A DNA stretch of 64,000 bases from Mycobacterium sp. AZCC_0083. GTDB lineage: Bacteria > Actinomycetota > Actinomycetes > Mycobacteriales > Mycobacteriaceae. Both the position numbers and the translations under genes were made by a program. The stretch is taken from NCBI RefSeq assembly GCF_014202335.1, contig NZ_JACHGP010000004.1, positions 326,024 through 390,023 on the forward strand, in the 5' to 3' direction. Below the pieces are notes generated by a model. It was given only the letters and a program-made list of their open reading frames with translations. It ran no database searches and was not told the origin of the DNA. Positions 7,222 to 13,742 of the stretch are shown here, one piece after another (positions within the stretch are counted from its first letter, which is position 1; every line of letters begins with the position of its first letter).

Positions 7222-7680
7222 TCAGCGGCCGATGACGTCGCCCCAGCCGGCCTTGTGCTCACCCGGTGGTGTTCCGCCGTGCTGTCCCCACTCCGGCCTC
7301 GGGCGCCCTGGCGCTGCGAGGCGTGGGCGCTGCTCGATGAGCGCACCGGCAGCCGCGCGCAGCTCGGCCTCGTTGACGGTGCCGTCCTCGGCGTAGAACG
7401 CGGCGACGTCGGCGCGCGCCACCTCCCACAGGTCGCCTGGCACATCGAGCAGGTCAGCCACGACTGACTCGCACTCGCGGCGCTGGTATCCCGTGAGCCG
7501 CTCGGCCAATGCGTCGCGTTCGGTCTGCGCCTCGCGGAGCTGGACGCGGTAGCGAGCGGCCTCACTGTTGGGTGTGGGTTCGGCATCGGTGGCCTGTTGG
7601 GTGTCGGTCGCGTCGACGTCCTGACTGGTCTGGTCCGCGATGTTGTCGACCGTGGTTGGTGCTTCGGCTGGTTGAGTCAT
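7222..7680 (-). CDS. Putative head scaffolding protein
   Basis: A 152-residue acidic protein with a disordered Thr/Asp/Gln-rich start, a heptad-like helix (about residues 48-80, AARYRVQLREAQTERDALAERL) and a Pro/Gly-rich end. This profile and the place just before the capsid gene fit a scaffolding protein. The start is set by AGGAGGT six bases before the ATG at 7680; longer versions of the frame are implausible. The ATG overlaps the preceding stop (ATGA). No protease motif is present, so it does not replace a prohead protease. The call rests on composition and position. Confidence 0.6.
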   Translation of the reverse strand: MTQPAEAPTTVDNIADQTSQDVDATDTQQATDAEPTPNSEAARYRVQLREAQTERDALAERLTGYQRRECESVVADLLDVPGDLWEVARADVAAFYAEDGTVNEAELRAAAGALIEQRPRLAAPGRPRPEWGQHGGTPPGEHKAGWGDVIGR

Positions 7681-8009
7681 GGTGTTACCTCCTGGGTTTC
7701 GAGCTGCGGCCAGGTGCGGCGGCGCAGCGTCTCGGATGCGTAATCGACGCGGGTCTTGAGCACGTCGGGCAGCGTGTAGCCCAAGTGGGTCAACAGGGTT
7801 CGTTCGGCATCGGTGACTGGACGTTCGAAGTACCACACGCGTACGTCGCCGTCCCACTGCCGGCCGATGCCAATGCCGCCGAGCTGACGCAAGTAGTCAG
7901 CGTGCTGTGTGCTGTCCTCGGCTCGTTGCAGATCGTCGGGAAGGCCGTGGAAGACGAGCCAGCCACGAGGATCGGGTTGCGGGTACTGGGCGCCGATGGT
8001 GTCGGTCAT
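7677..8009 (-). CDS. Small satellite protein of unknown function
   Basis: 110 residues starting at an ATG that overlaps the preceding stop, with AAGGGGCG upstream. The protein reads GWLVFHGLPDD near the start and WYFERPVTDAERTLLTHLGYTLP in the middle, ending in a basic stretch (SETLRRRTWPQL). It looks like a soluble globular protein with no signal or membrane segment. I do not recognise it beyond its membership in the structural/replication operon of the element. Confidence 0.6.
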   Translation of the reverse strand: MTDTIGAQYPQPDPRGWLVFHGLPDDLQRAEDSTQHADYLRQLGGIGIGRQWDGDVRVWYFERPVTDAERTLLTHLGYTLPDVLKTRVDYASETLRRRTWPQLETQEVTP

Positions 8010-8278
8010 GGCGTCGCCCCTTGCTGTGCGGGGACGCCGCTGATCCAGCGTGCGATGACGTCGAGTTCGTCGTGGTCGCCAAACTCCGGGCCGGCACCGC
8101 ACTCGAGTGCCTTCTGTACGGCGACGCGCAACCAGTCGACGAGCTCCCGGTTGACTGCCCAGGGATCGGAGTATCGCGCCACGATGTCGGCGGCCTCGCG
8201 GTCGTCGCGCCACCGGGCCTGTGCGAGTAGCAGCGCGTCCACGGGTGCGGCCGCGGTCGGGTTTCTGAAGTCGGTCAT
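8006..8278 (-). CDS. Small satellite protein of unknown function
   Basis: 90 residues, mainly helical, with a long amphipathic region (REAADIVARYSDPWAVNRELVDWLRVAVQKAL) and a short C-terminal helix (ELDVIARWISG). It is coupled to both neighbours by four-base ATGA overlaps, which supports it as real. No family is recognised. Placement between the ATPase and the head genes leaves both a replication and a packaging role open. Confidence 0.6.
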   Translation of the reverse strand: MTDFRNPTAAAPVDALLLAQARWRDDREAADIVARYSDPWAVNRELVDWLRVAVQKALECGAGPEFGDHDELDVIARWISGVPAQQGATP

Positions 8279-8559
8279 GCGGCTTCTCCTGTGTTCAGTC
8301 GGTCGATCAACGCTTGGATCTCCTCGATGCTCAGATTCAGCAAAGAGTTGAGCTGGTCGGCGAGGTCCTGCAGCTGGTGTCCGGTCAGGTAGATCTCGAC
8401 GGTGCCGAGTGGCGGTTGTGCGTCGATGAGTAGCCCGACGCTGATAGTGCGGCCTGGGGCCGGCCCGAGCATGAGCTTGACCGGTCCGTGGGTGCGGATC
8501 GTGTCGTCGGGTAGGTGTGTCAGCGGGGCGCTATTGATGCCCTCTGTGTGGCGGTTCAT
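8275..8559 (-). CDS. Small satellite protein of unknown function
   Basis: 94 residues with a beta-rich first half (VKLMLGPAPGRTISVGLLIDAQPPLGTVEIYLTG) and a C-terminal helix (LADQLNSLLNLSIEEIQALIDRL) that may form a coiled coil. The ATG overlaps the stop of the DUF3631 gene by four bases. It is not recognised. Confidence 0.6.
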   Translation of the reverse strand: MNRHTEGINSAPLTHLPDDTIRTHGPVKLMLGPAPGRTISVGLLIDAQPPLGTVEIYLTGHQLQDLADQLNSLLNLSIEEIQALIDRLNTGEAA

Positions 8560-10010
8560 CCTGCCGTCTCCTGGTTTGCTGGCGTGCAGTTATCGGCGTG
8601 TCCTTGTGATTCGACATGCCACCCGCAGTCAGGGCAACGGCCGGGGCCTGTTGGGGGTCGGAAGTGGCCGCGGGTGCGCTTGCGTCGGTGAGGGTTGAAG
8701 GTGGGAATCTGGGTCACGTTGTCGTCGTCACCGGCAGGCGTCACAGGCGTCACAGGCGTCTCACTTCCGAATAGCTGCTGGTCGGGTGGTGTTTCTTCTG
8801 TGACGCCTTCGGGACGGGTGGGACGGGTCTGTGACGCCTCGTGACGGGTGTGGGACGCCTCCGAAACGTCTTGACCTGCATCGGGACGGCTGGGACGGCT
8901 GTGACGCGTATCCATGGCGTCAGGTAAATAGCGATGCCACGCCTGAGCCAGTCCGCCAGGTCCGTCAACCGCGTAGCCACGCGCCTGCCCTTCCCCGATT
9001 CGGACGCGATCCGACTTGATGCCATAGCGCTTCAGTTCCTTTGCTAGTCGTTGTTGGTCTAGCGGCTTGCCCCACAGGTTTGACCACTCCGATTCCTCGT
9101 CTCCGATGAGCGCAGCGACGAGATCCGAGGAGAACATGCGGTCGCGGTCGGCGAACACTTTGCGGACGTCGCGCAGCAGCCGGACACCGAACGACAGTGC
9201 GTCGGGGTCGGACTGCAACACGAAGTGCACGCATGCTCTGCGCGCCTTGTCCGGCCACTTGCCGCCGGCGACGTCGGCCACCGCCAGCAATGCCTCCCAG
9301 ACCTCGGCGGGGCGGTCGCGCACACCTTCAGGCATGGCGGGGCGGCACTGCTCCAACGCCGCCAGGTTGTCTTCGGCCCATGCCTCGAGGCGGTCGCGGA
9401 TCGGTGTGGCGTGCAGCGCTGCATCACGTTCTCGGAACTCGGCGACCGTCTCGTCAGGTGCGCGCCGGCGCATGTGAATGACTGCAGCGGCCCGGTCGGT
9501 GATGGTGGCCGGCATCTTGCCCGCGAGGCCAGCCAGAGTGACAGGGGCGTAGACCGGGAATTCGCGGACACGGATGCTCTTTCCTTCTGTTTCGCAGCGA
9601 TCGACCGTCGCGCCGCGCTTGTACCCAGCGTTGAAGAGTGCCCGGAGATCTTCGGTCTGTGGGTTGTTCGTCTTGCCGAATACGGCGTCGGCTTCGTCCT
9701 GTAGCACGGTCGGCGGGCGATCCTTGGCGGCCGCGATGCGCCGATAGAGCGCCGCGGTGGTTGTGGATAGCGTCAGCTTGGCCGAATGGCACAGCAGCGC
9801 CAGGAGCTCGAGCACGCGCGTCTTTCCACTGCCGGGTTCGGCGCTGTCGATGATCAACCGCGGCGAGACGTAGAAGGCGGGCGTGGCCCAGGTGTGGGCA
9901 ATCCACAGCACGATGACGGTCAGGCAGTGCTCGGACGGCAGGACCAGGAATCGGCCTACGAAGCGCTCGATCTCGTCGAGCACTGTGTCGTTGGGTGCTG
10001 GTTCTGTCAC
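8556..10010 (-). CDS. DUF3631-type P-loop ATPase, probable replication protein
   Basis: A 484-residue protein. The N-terminal part has a Walker A motif (EPGSGKTR, about residues 58-65), a Walker B-like VLQDEADAVF and a DUF3631-like core up to about 350. Proteins of this kind sit in the replication position of phiRv elements and probably act as helicase-like initiators. A low-complexity linker (about 365-440) is rich in RP, TRP and VTP repeats. A C-terminal CPDCGWH ... C stretch looks like a zinc-binding tail. The linker DNA carries five copies of GCGTCACA in different codon phases, a possible origin. The GTG at 10010 overlaps the preceding stop and has GGGAAG upstream. Confidence 0.8.
   Translation of the reverse strand: MTEPAPNDTVLDEIERFVGRFLVLPSEHCLTVIVLWIAHTWATPAFYVSPRLIIDSAEPGSGKTRVLELLALLCHSAKLTLSTTTAALYRRIAAAKDRPPTVLQDEADAVFGKTNNPQTEDLRALFNAGYKRGATVDRCETEGKSIRVREFPVYAPVTLAGLAGKMPATITDRAAAVIHMRRRAPDETVAEFRERDAALHATPIRDRLEAWAEDNLAALEQCRPAMPEGVRDRPAEVWEALLAVADVAGGKWPDKARRACVHFVLQSDPDALSFGVRLLRDVRKVFADRDRMFSSDLVAALIGDEESEWSNLWGKPLDQQRLAKELKRYGIKSDRVRIGEGQARGYAVDGPGGLAQAWHRYLPDAMDTRHSRPSRPDAGQDVSEASHTRHEASQTRPTRPEGVTEETPPDQQLFGSETPVTPVTPAGDDDNVTQIPTFNPHRRKRTRGHFRPPTGPGRCPDCGWHVESQGHADNCTPANQETAG
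8738..8907. repeat. Iteron-like array of GCGTCACA octamers
   Basis: Perfect copies of GCGTCACA or its complement lie at 8738-8745, 8747-8754, 8799-8806, 8830-8837 and 8900-8907, with near-copies such as GTGACG at 8841 between them. They fall in three codon phases and both orientations of the DUF3631 gene, so repeated protein sequence does not account for them. An initiator-binding array inside or beside a replication gene is a known layout in satellites. Confidence 0.5.
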
Positions 10011-10330
10011 GCCACTTCCCTTGGTATATAGATGCCGTTGTCCCGGTGGAACATGCCGCGGCTGACGGCTGCCCAGTCGGCGGCCGCCGAGACGTCCTTC
10101 GACGCTGCCGCGAGTGCCTCCTGTGCGCCATCGACGCGGAGGGAGTGGTGCCGCGCGGCGTCGAAGAGAGCGGCCAGCTTGCGCGGGTCTCCGTCATCGA
10201 GCTGGATCCAGGCGACGGTGCCGGCCGTGGGCCATGAGCCCACGGCCGACAACATCGGTTCGACGAACTCGGCGACGGCCCACCAGTCAACGGATTGGGA
10301 GCCGAGTGCCCATGTCTGGTCCGTCGTCAT
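10007..10330 (-). CDS. DUF2742 protein
   Basis: 107 residues that match the DUF2742 pattern of mycobacterial prophage-like elements. It reads SVDWWAVAEFVEPMLSAV, then WPTAGTVAWIQLDDGDPRKLAALFDAARHHSLRV, then SAAADWAAVSR. Proteins of this family occur in phiRv1 and phiRv2 next to the DUF3631 gene, as here. The function is not known; a role in replication control is guessed from position. GGAAGG lies about eight bases before the ATG at 10330, which fixes the start against the longer open frame. The stop overlaps the DUF3631 start (GTGA). Confidence 0.82.
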   Translation of the reverse strand: MTTDQTWALGSQSVDWWAVAEFVEPMLSAVGSWPTAGTVAWIQLDDGDPRKLAALFDAARHHSLRVDGAQEALAAASKDVSAAADWAAVSRGMFHRDNGIYIPREVA

Positions 10331-10487
10331 CGTCACCGCCTTCCAGTGCGATCGACGCGGCGAGCTGGCGACCGTGGTCGTCGAGGTACGTCCACAGTCG
10401 GCGGACGGCATCGGCGCGGCCCTTTTTGTGGCCCCACTTGAAATAGTCAGCCGGGCGTTGAGGTGTCGAGAAGTGGCGAGTCCTCAA
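10287..10487 (-). CDS. Small basic protein of the satellite operon
   Basis: A 66-residue frame starting at a TTG that overlaps the preceding stop (TTGA) and running 44 bases into the DUF2742 gene. The core DYFKWGHKKGRADAVRRLWTYLDDHGRQLA resembles small basic phage proteins, and without it the gap between its neighbours would be 150 bases in an otherwise overlapped operon. The TTG start and the long overlap keep this uncertain. Confidence 0.45.
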   Translation of the reverse strand: MRTRHFSTPQRPADYFKWGHKKGRADAVRRLWTYLDDHGRQLAASIALEGGDDDDGPDMGTRLPIR

Positions 10488-10819
10488 GGCGCACCGTCCA
10501 TTAACTCTGCAGCCTCGAGCAGGGCTGCGGCGAGCTCACGTGCATTCGCCGCGGAGTTGACGGTGATTTTGCCGTTGTCGTCGTCGAAGACGGCGATGTG
10601 GCGATCGACGCTGCCATCGGAGTACTGACCTCCAGTGATGGCGACGGTGTGGTCTTCGCACCACTTTTCCCACCACTCAAGATCTCGGACGTGCATTCCG
10701 TTGTCTTCAGGTGAGCGTGACCAGTGAGATGTCGTCGTGGCGCCTGCCGGCGTGGCGATGTGTACGAACGGTGCATCGGCGGCATCGCAGAGCGCGCGGT
10801 ACTGCTCGGCGGTCGTCAT
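10484..10819 (-). CDS. Small protein, C-terminal relative of the upstream gene
   Basis: 111 residues from an ATG that overlaps the preceding stop (ATGA). The C-terminal half (RHIAVFDDDNGKITVNSAANARELAAALLEAAELMDG) is like that of the next gene upstream (ARELAAVLLEAAAEVDGW). The shape, beta strands followed by an 'A-x-ELAA-x-LLEAA' helix, resembles DUF6907-type actinobacterial proteins. Function is not known. It lies between the excisionase-linked gene and the DUF2742 gene. Confidence 0.65.
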   Translation of the reverse strand: MTTAEQYRALCDAADAPFVHIATPAGATTTSHWSRSPEDNGMHVRDLEWWEKWCEDHTVAITGGQYSDGSVDRHIAVFDDDNGKITVNSAANARELAAALLEAAELMDGAP

Positions 10820-11313
10820 CGTGCCGTCCATCCGTCTACCTCGGCTGCAGCCTCGAGCAGCACAGCGGCGAGCTCACGTGCCTGGTCGCTGTTGAGCGCC
10901 CCGAGTCCTGAACGCTCACCGTCCGCTACCCAGACGTGGGGGCCGTCGGTGTCGACCGCACCGTCGTCGATGGTCCCGTCGGCCAACTGGACGACGCTGG
11001 CGTACACGCGGACCGCGTGATCGGTGACGGTGCGGTCGACACCGAAGATGACCCGAGAGGCCGGCTCACCTTCCCAAATGTCGACCGTGTCGGCGCCCGC
11101 CGGCGGCGTGATGTTGAGGTACGGGCACCGGTCGGATGTGTGCCAGCCGTATCGCCCGCAGTTGGCGCACTGAACAAGACCGGTTTCGTCGGTGGTCTGT
11201 GGCATGATGCTGATTCCCTTCTCGTCATTGCTGGTGGTTGGGTTGCAGCGGTCCCCGCTCGACGTTGGCGCGTCGAGGTTCACGGGGGCCGTTGTCGTTT
11301 GAGTGGTGTTCAT
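10816..11313 (-). CDS. DUF6907-like protein with CxxC motif
   Basis: 165 residues. The first 40 are polar and disordered, then CANCGRYGWHTSDRCPYL gives a Cys-rich motif, followed by beta strands (SRVIFGVDRTVTDHAVRVYASVVQL) and a C-terminal helix shared with the downstream gene. The ATG at 11313 overlaps the excisionase stop by one base (TGATG), which supports the long version. An internal ATG at 11205 is possible. DUF6907 is suggested by pattern only. Confidence 0.65.
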   Translation of the reverse strand: MNTTQTTTAPVNLDAPTSSGDRCNPTTSNDEKGISIMPQTTDETGLVQCANCGRYGWHTSDRCPYLNITPPAGADTVDIWEGEPASRVIFGVDRTVTDHAVRVYASVVQLADGTIDDGAVDTDGPHVWVADGERSGLGALNSDQARELAAVLLEAAAEVDGWTAR

Positions 11314-11507
11314 CAGGCGGCGTCACCGTCGCCGAATTGTGTTGCCTCCCAGGCTTCGACGTCGCTGAGTCTGTAGCGGACGTGGCCGCCTCCGGGTCGT
11401 GCGTATCGCGGCCCTCTGTGTTGGCTGGCCCATTGAGCCAGCGTCTTGACGCTGATCTGCAAGCGATCAGCCAACTGGGGGCGTGTCAGCCAGACGTCGA
11501 TTGTCAT
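11313..11507 (-). CDS. Excisionase-like helix-turn-helix protein
   Basis: 64 residues with a winged-helix of the excisionase/AlpA type: LTRPQLADRLQISVKTLAQWASQHRGPRYARPGGGHVRYRLSDVEAWEA. This 'DNA-binding domain, excisionase family' pattern fits a recombination directionality factor or a transcription activator of the operon. GGGAAGGGAATCG precedes the ATG at 11507, so the longer open frame is rejected. It is the first gene of the long minus-strand operon and is divergent from the repressor, so the shared intergenic region is the likely switch. Confidence 0.8.
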   Translation of the reverse strand: MTIDVWLTRPQLADRLQISVKTLAQWASQHRGPRYARPGGGHVRYRLSDVEAWEATQFGDGDAA

Positions 11508-11571
11508 CGATTCCCTTCCCGTTCGTGCTGTGTGTGTCGAACACATTCCTTCGTGTTCTGTGTTCACTTCT

Positions 11572-11615
11572 ACCACTAGTGGTCTTGAAACACAAGACGT
11601 GCCATGATGTGTTTC
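11572..11615. promoter_or_regulatory. Candidate repressor operators between xis and repressor
   Basis: The 108-bp divergent region holds a perfect 12-bp palindrome ACCACTAGTGGT at 11572-11583. An inverted repeat of GAAACACA (11587-11594) and TGTGTTTC (11608-11615) follows, with the second arm touching the repressor start. Related TGTGT/ACACA words occur between 11528 and 11545. These fit operators of the repressor for both directions. Confidence 0.5.
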
Positions 11616-12215
11616 ATGGACACATGGGAGGCTGAGCAAGCCACGCGAATCGGCACAGCGGTCAAGGACCTTCGAGGCAAGAGGACTGGCCAGTGGCTCG
11701 CTGATCGCACCGCCGAGCTCGGCATGAAGATGACCCGCCAGACGATCACCGACCTCGAGAACGGCCGGCGAAGGTATGTCACGACCGCAGAGTTGGCGGT
11801 GCTGGCGGCCGCGTTGAACACAGCGCCGATCGCGTTGCTGTATCCGGGCCCGTACAACCAGCAGATTGAGGTGCTTCCCGGTGTCGATTGGCCGAGGCAA
11901 ATTGATGCGGCACAGTGGTTTTCAGGTATTCAAGAACATGGCTGGACCGATCGTGTCTCGCGCCCAGGCGAGTCAAAGGGTGCAGGCGGCGCGGAGTCTG
12001 CCCAGATGCGCGCGGACTACCGGAAGAACATTCGTGAATTACGTCTGTGGCGTGAGCTTCTCGACGTCTACAAGAAGATTTCCCAGGTGGTCATACCGCC
12101 CAATCCCACCAAGGAGAACCGCAGAGTGACCGAGTTGCTTCTCGAGCACCTCAACTTCGAAGTTCACTCGTTGCGTGCCCAGCTTGGCCTGGAGGAGATC
12201 GACGATGGCGGGTAG
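11616..12215 (+). CDS. XRE-type immunity repressor
   Basis: 199 residues with an N-terminal helix-turn-helix (about 8-65: IGTAVKDLRGKRTGQWLADRTAELGMKMTRQTITDLENGRR) followed by AELAVLAAALNTAPIALLYPG, the usual end of such domains, and a helical C-terminal part. No peptidase motif is seen, so SOS-type self-cleavage is unlikely. It is divergent from the excisionase-led operon and overlaps the integrase start by 11 bases, so repressor and integrase are co-transcribed. An earlier ATG at 11604 is possible; the ATG at 11616 has no clear ribosome site, and the mRNA may have a very short leader. Confidence 0.82.
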   Translation: MDTWEAEQATRIGTAVKDLRGKRTGQWLADRTAELGMKMTRQTITDLENGRRRYVTTAELAVLAAALNTAPIALLYPGPYNQQIEVLPGVDWPRQIDAAQWFSGIQEHGWTDRVSRPGESKGAGGAESAQMRADYRKNIRELRLWRELLDVYKKISQVVIPPNPTKENRRVTELLLEHLNFEVHSLRAQLGLEEIDDGG

Positions 12216-13371
12216 GCCTCCCCTACGGATTGGGCAGCACGGCAGCATCACCCGCCTATCGCTTGGTGGCGGGGTGTGGTTGGCGCGCACCCGATTCCGT
12301 GATGCGGACGGCGTGACGCGGAAGGTTGAGCGGCGTGGCCCGGCTGAAGATCAGTACGGGAAGCTCGCTGAGGATGCCTTGCTCGAGGCGTTGATGCAGC
12401 GCCGCGCGGCCGGGACCACGGAAACCTCACTCGACACGAAGATCATGACGTTGGTCGAGCAGCACATCGATCGCCTCGAGGAAGACGGCCGCGCCGTGCG
12501 GACCATCGACACCTACCGCTACTGTGCGAAGCTGCTCGAAAAGATCATGGGCGGTGTCCGCGTTGGGGAGGCCACGCCATCCCGCTTGGACGCCGCGATT
12601 CGCTCGATGCGTAACGCGCACGGCGACGTGCTGGCGGTCCAGTCCAAGACGCTCCTGATGGGCGGCATGCGACTGGCGGTGATGGCCAACGTGCTCGCAT
12701 CGAATCCCGTGCGCGACGTCTCGCCGCATCGGTCGAAGACGCAGCCGAAGGGCGCCACGGCACTGACGGCCGACGAGCTGCGCGGGCTGCTCGCGAAGCT
12801 GCGGGAGTCGGAGGCGTGCCAGCGCCACGATCTCGTCGACCCCATCACGCTGTTCATCGCGACCGGGTTACGGATCTCGGAGCTGCTCGGGCTGCGCTGG
12901 TCGGACTTCGACGAGGATGCCCTCACGTTGAAGGTCACCGGGAAGGTCATCCGGGCGGCCGGCAAGCGGGGATTGATGCGCATCGACGACGAGACCAAGA
13001 CTGCCGCCGCCAAGCGCACGATCCCGCTACCCGGCTTCGCCGTGACGGTCCTCTCGGCTCGTCGCACCCTGCCCTACATCGGCGAGCAGTCGATGGTGTT
13101 CCCTTCGACGACGGGCACCTGGCGCGACCCTGACAACTTTCGTGCCCGGTGGATCGAAGTCCGCAACGACCTCGGGGTGCCAGGGGTGACGACGCACAGC
13201 TTCCGCAAGTCGGTGGCCACGCTGATCGACGACGAAGGGCTGTCGGCCAGGATCGGTGCCGATCACCTCGGGCACACGCGGATCTCGATGACGCAGGACA
13301 AGTACATGGCCCGCGGTCGCGTCCATACGGCCGTCGCCGACCTTCTGGACCGGACCATAAACGGTGAATAA
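12205..13371 (+). CDS. int: Tyrosine integrase
   Basis: 388 residues. An N-terminal arm-binding type region and a core-binding SAM-like domain (about 75-170) precede the catalytic domain (about 185-388). Catalytic residues are visible: R223 in TGLRISELLGLRW, H331 and R334 in HSFRK, H357 in LGHTR and nucleophile Y367 in DKYMARG. The start is the ATG at 12205, preceded by GGAGGAG; the longer frame is rejected. It ends 46 bp from the att core inside tRNA-Arg, and its last codons overlap an arm-type repeat. It should integrate the element at the 38-bp core, with the divergent excisionase-like protein assisting release. Confidence 0.95.
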   Translation: MAGRPPLRIGQHGSITRLSLGGGVWLARTRFRDADGVTRKVERRGPAEDQYGKLAEDALLEALMQRRAAGTTETSLDTKIMTLVEQHIDRLEEDGRAVRTIDTYRYCAKLLEKIMGGVRVGEATPSRLDAAIRSMRNAHGDVLAVQSKTLLMGGMRLAVMANVLASNPVRDVSPHRSKTQPKGATALTADELRGLLAKLRESEACQRHDLVDPITLFIATGLRISELLGLRWSDFDEDALTLKVTGKVIRAAGKRGLMRIDDETKTAAAKRTIPLPGFAVTVLSARRTLPYIGEQSMVFPSTTGTWRDPDNFRARWIEVRNDLGVPGVTTHSFRKSVATLIDDEGLSARIGADHLGHTRISMTQDKYMARGRVHTAVADLLDRTINGE

Positions 13372-13381
13372 ACGGTGGATT
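13357..13381 (+). repeat. Candidate integrase arm-type site, right
   Basis: Partner of 3290-3314 (24 of 25 identical). Two tandem copies of TAAACGGTG are present. It overlaps the last codons of the integrase and lies 35 bp from the att core. Confidence 0.6.
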
Positions 13382-13416
13382 GCGCTGATTAGGGTGGCTA
13401 GATACCACCTCTGAGC

Positions 13417-13454
13417 GTGCCCCCGGCATGATTCGAACATGCGACACCGGCTTT
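13417..13454. repeat. attR core inside tRNA-Arg(CCT)
   Basis: A 38-bp direct repeat of 3138-3175. It covers tRNA nucleotides 37-73 and one outside base, so integration restores an intact tRNA. Identity to the left copy ends exactly at the anticodon. Confidence 0.92.
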
Positions 13455-13490
13455 AGGAGAGCCGTGCTCTATCCCCTGAGCTACGGGGGC
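13418..13490 (-). tRNA. tRNA-Arg (anticodon CCT)
   Basis: A 73-base cloverleaf. The acceptor is GCCCCCG paired with CGGGGGC, the D stem GCTC/GAGC, the anticodon stem CGGCT/AGCCG with loop CTCCTAA and anticodon CCT at 13457-13455, and the T arm GCATG-TTCGAAT-CATGC; the discriminator base is A. CCA is not encoded. It reads AGG codons. Its 3' part is the attachment site of the neighbouring element, and tRNA-Arg genes are a common target of such integrases. Confidence 0.95.
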
Positions 13491-13565
13491 GGGGACGGCT
13501 CGCAGCTTACCGAACACAGCTCGAACTCCGTGTTTCCGGCTGCCACGCGGGGGAACCCACACCCC

Positions 13566-13742
13566 ATGAGCACTGCGAAGAAGGCCCGCAACACCGTCGA
13601 CCGCCTGACCGGGCAGGCCAAGGAGAAGATCGGTGACGCGACCGGCAACGACCGGCTGCGCAACGAAGGCAAGACCGACCAGGTGAAGGCCCGCGTGCGG
13701 CAGACCGGCGAGCGCCTCAAGGACGCCGTCCGCGGCCGCTAG
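13566..13742 (+). CDS. CsbD-family protein
   Basis: 58 residues, very hydrophilic and helical: TVDRLTGQAKEKIGDATGNDRLRNEGKTDQVKARVRQTGERLKDAVRG. The pattern of 'G-x-AK-x-K-x-G-x-ATGN-x-xL-x-x-EG' is that of CsbD-like stress proteins, which are usually induced by general stress and are thought to be intrinsically flexible. The ATG at 13566 is the first in frame. The stop abuts that of the convergent oxidoreductase gene. The function in mycobacteria is not established. Confidence 0.85.
   Translation: MSTAKKARNTVDRLTGQAKEKIGDATGNDRLRNEGKTDQVKARVRQTGERLKDAVRGR

Larger units (their letters stand above)
3138..13454. mobile_element. phiRv1/phiRv2-like satellite integrated in tRNA-Arg(CCT)
   Basis: The limits are two copies of a 38-bp direct repeat, one of them the 3' part of an intact tRNA-Arg. 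The gene order runs integrase, repressor, excisionase, two C-terminally related small proteins, DUF2742, DUF3631 ATPase, small proteins, scaffold and HK97 capsid. That order resembles the roughly 10-kb phiRv1 and phiRv2 elements of M. tuberculosis. The integrated unit is 10,279 bp from repeat to repeat. No terminase, portal, prohead protease, tail, lysin or holin gene is seen, so it should depend on a helper phage or be a decayed element. Att sites, integrase, repressor and main operon look intact, which favours a functional satellite. Confidence 0.88.

Noticed and set aside
8738..8760. CRISPR-like repeats
   Set aside because: The repeated words are only 8-9 bases and have no equal spacers; they fit iterons better. 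No CRISPR array or cas gene is present in the window.
3138..13454. Insertion sequences or transposases within the element
   Set aside because: No DDE or serine transposase motif and no terminal inverted repeats were seen; the only recombinase is the tyrosine integrase.
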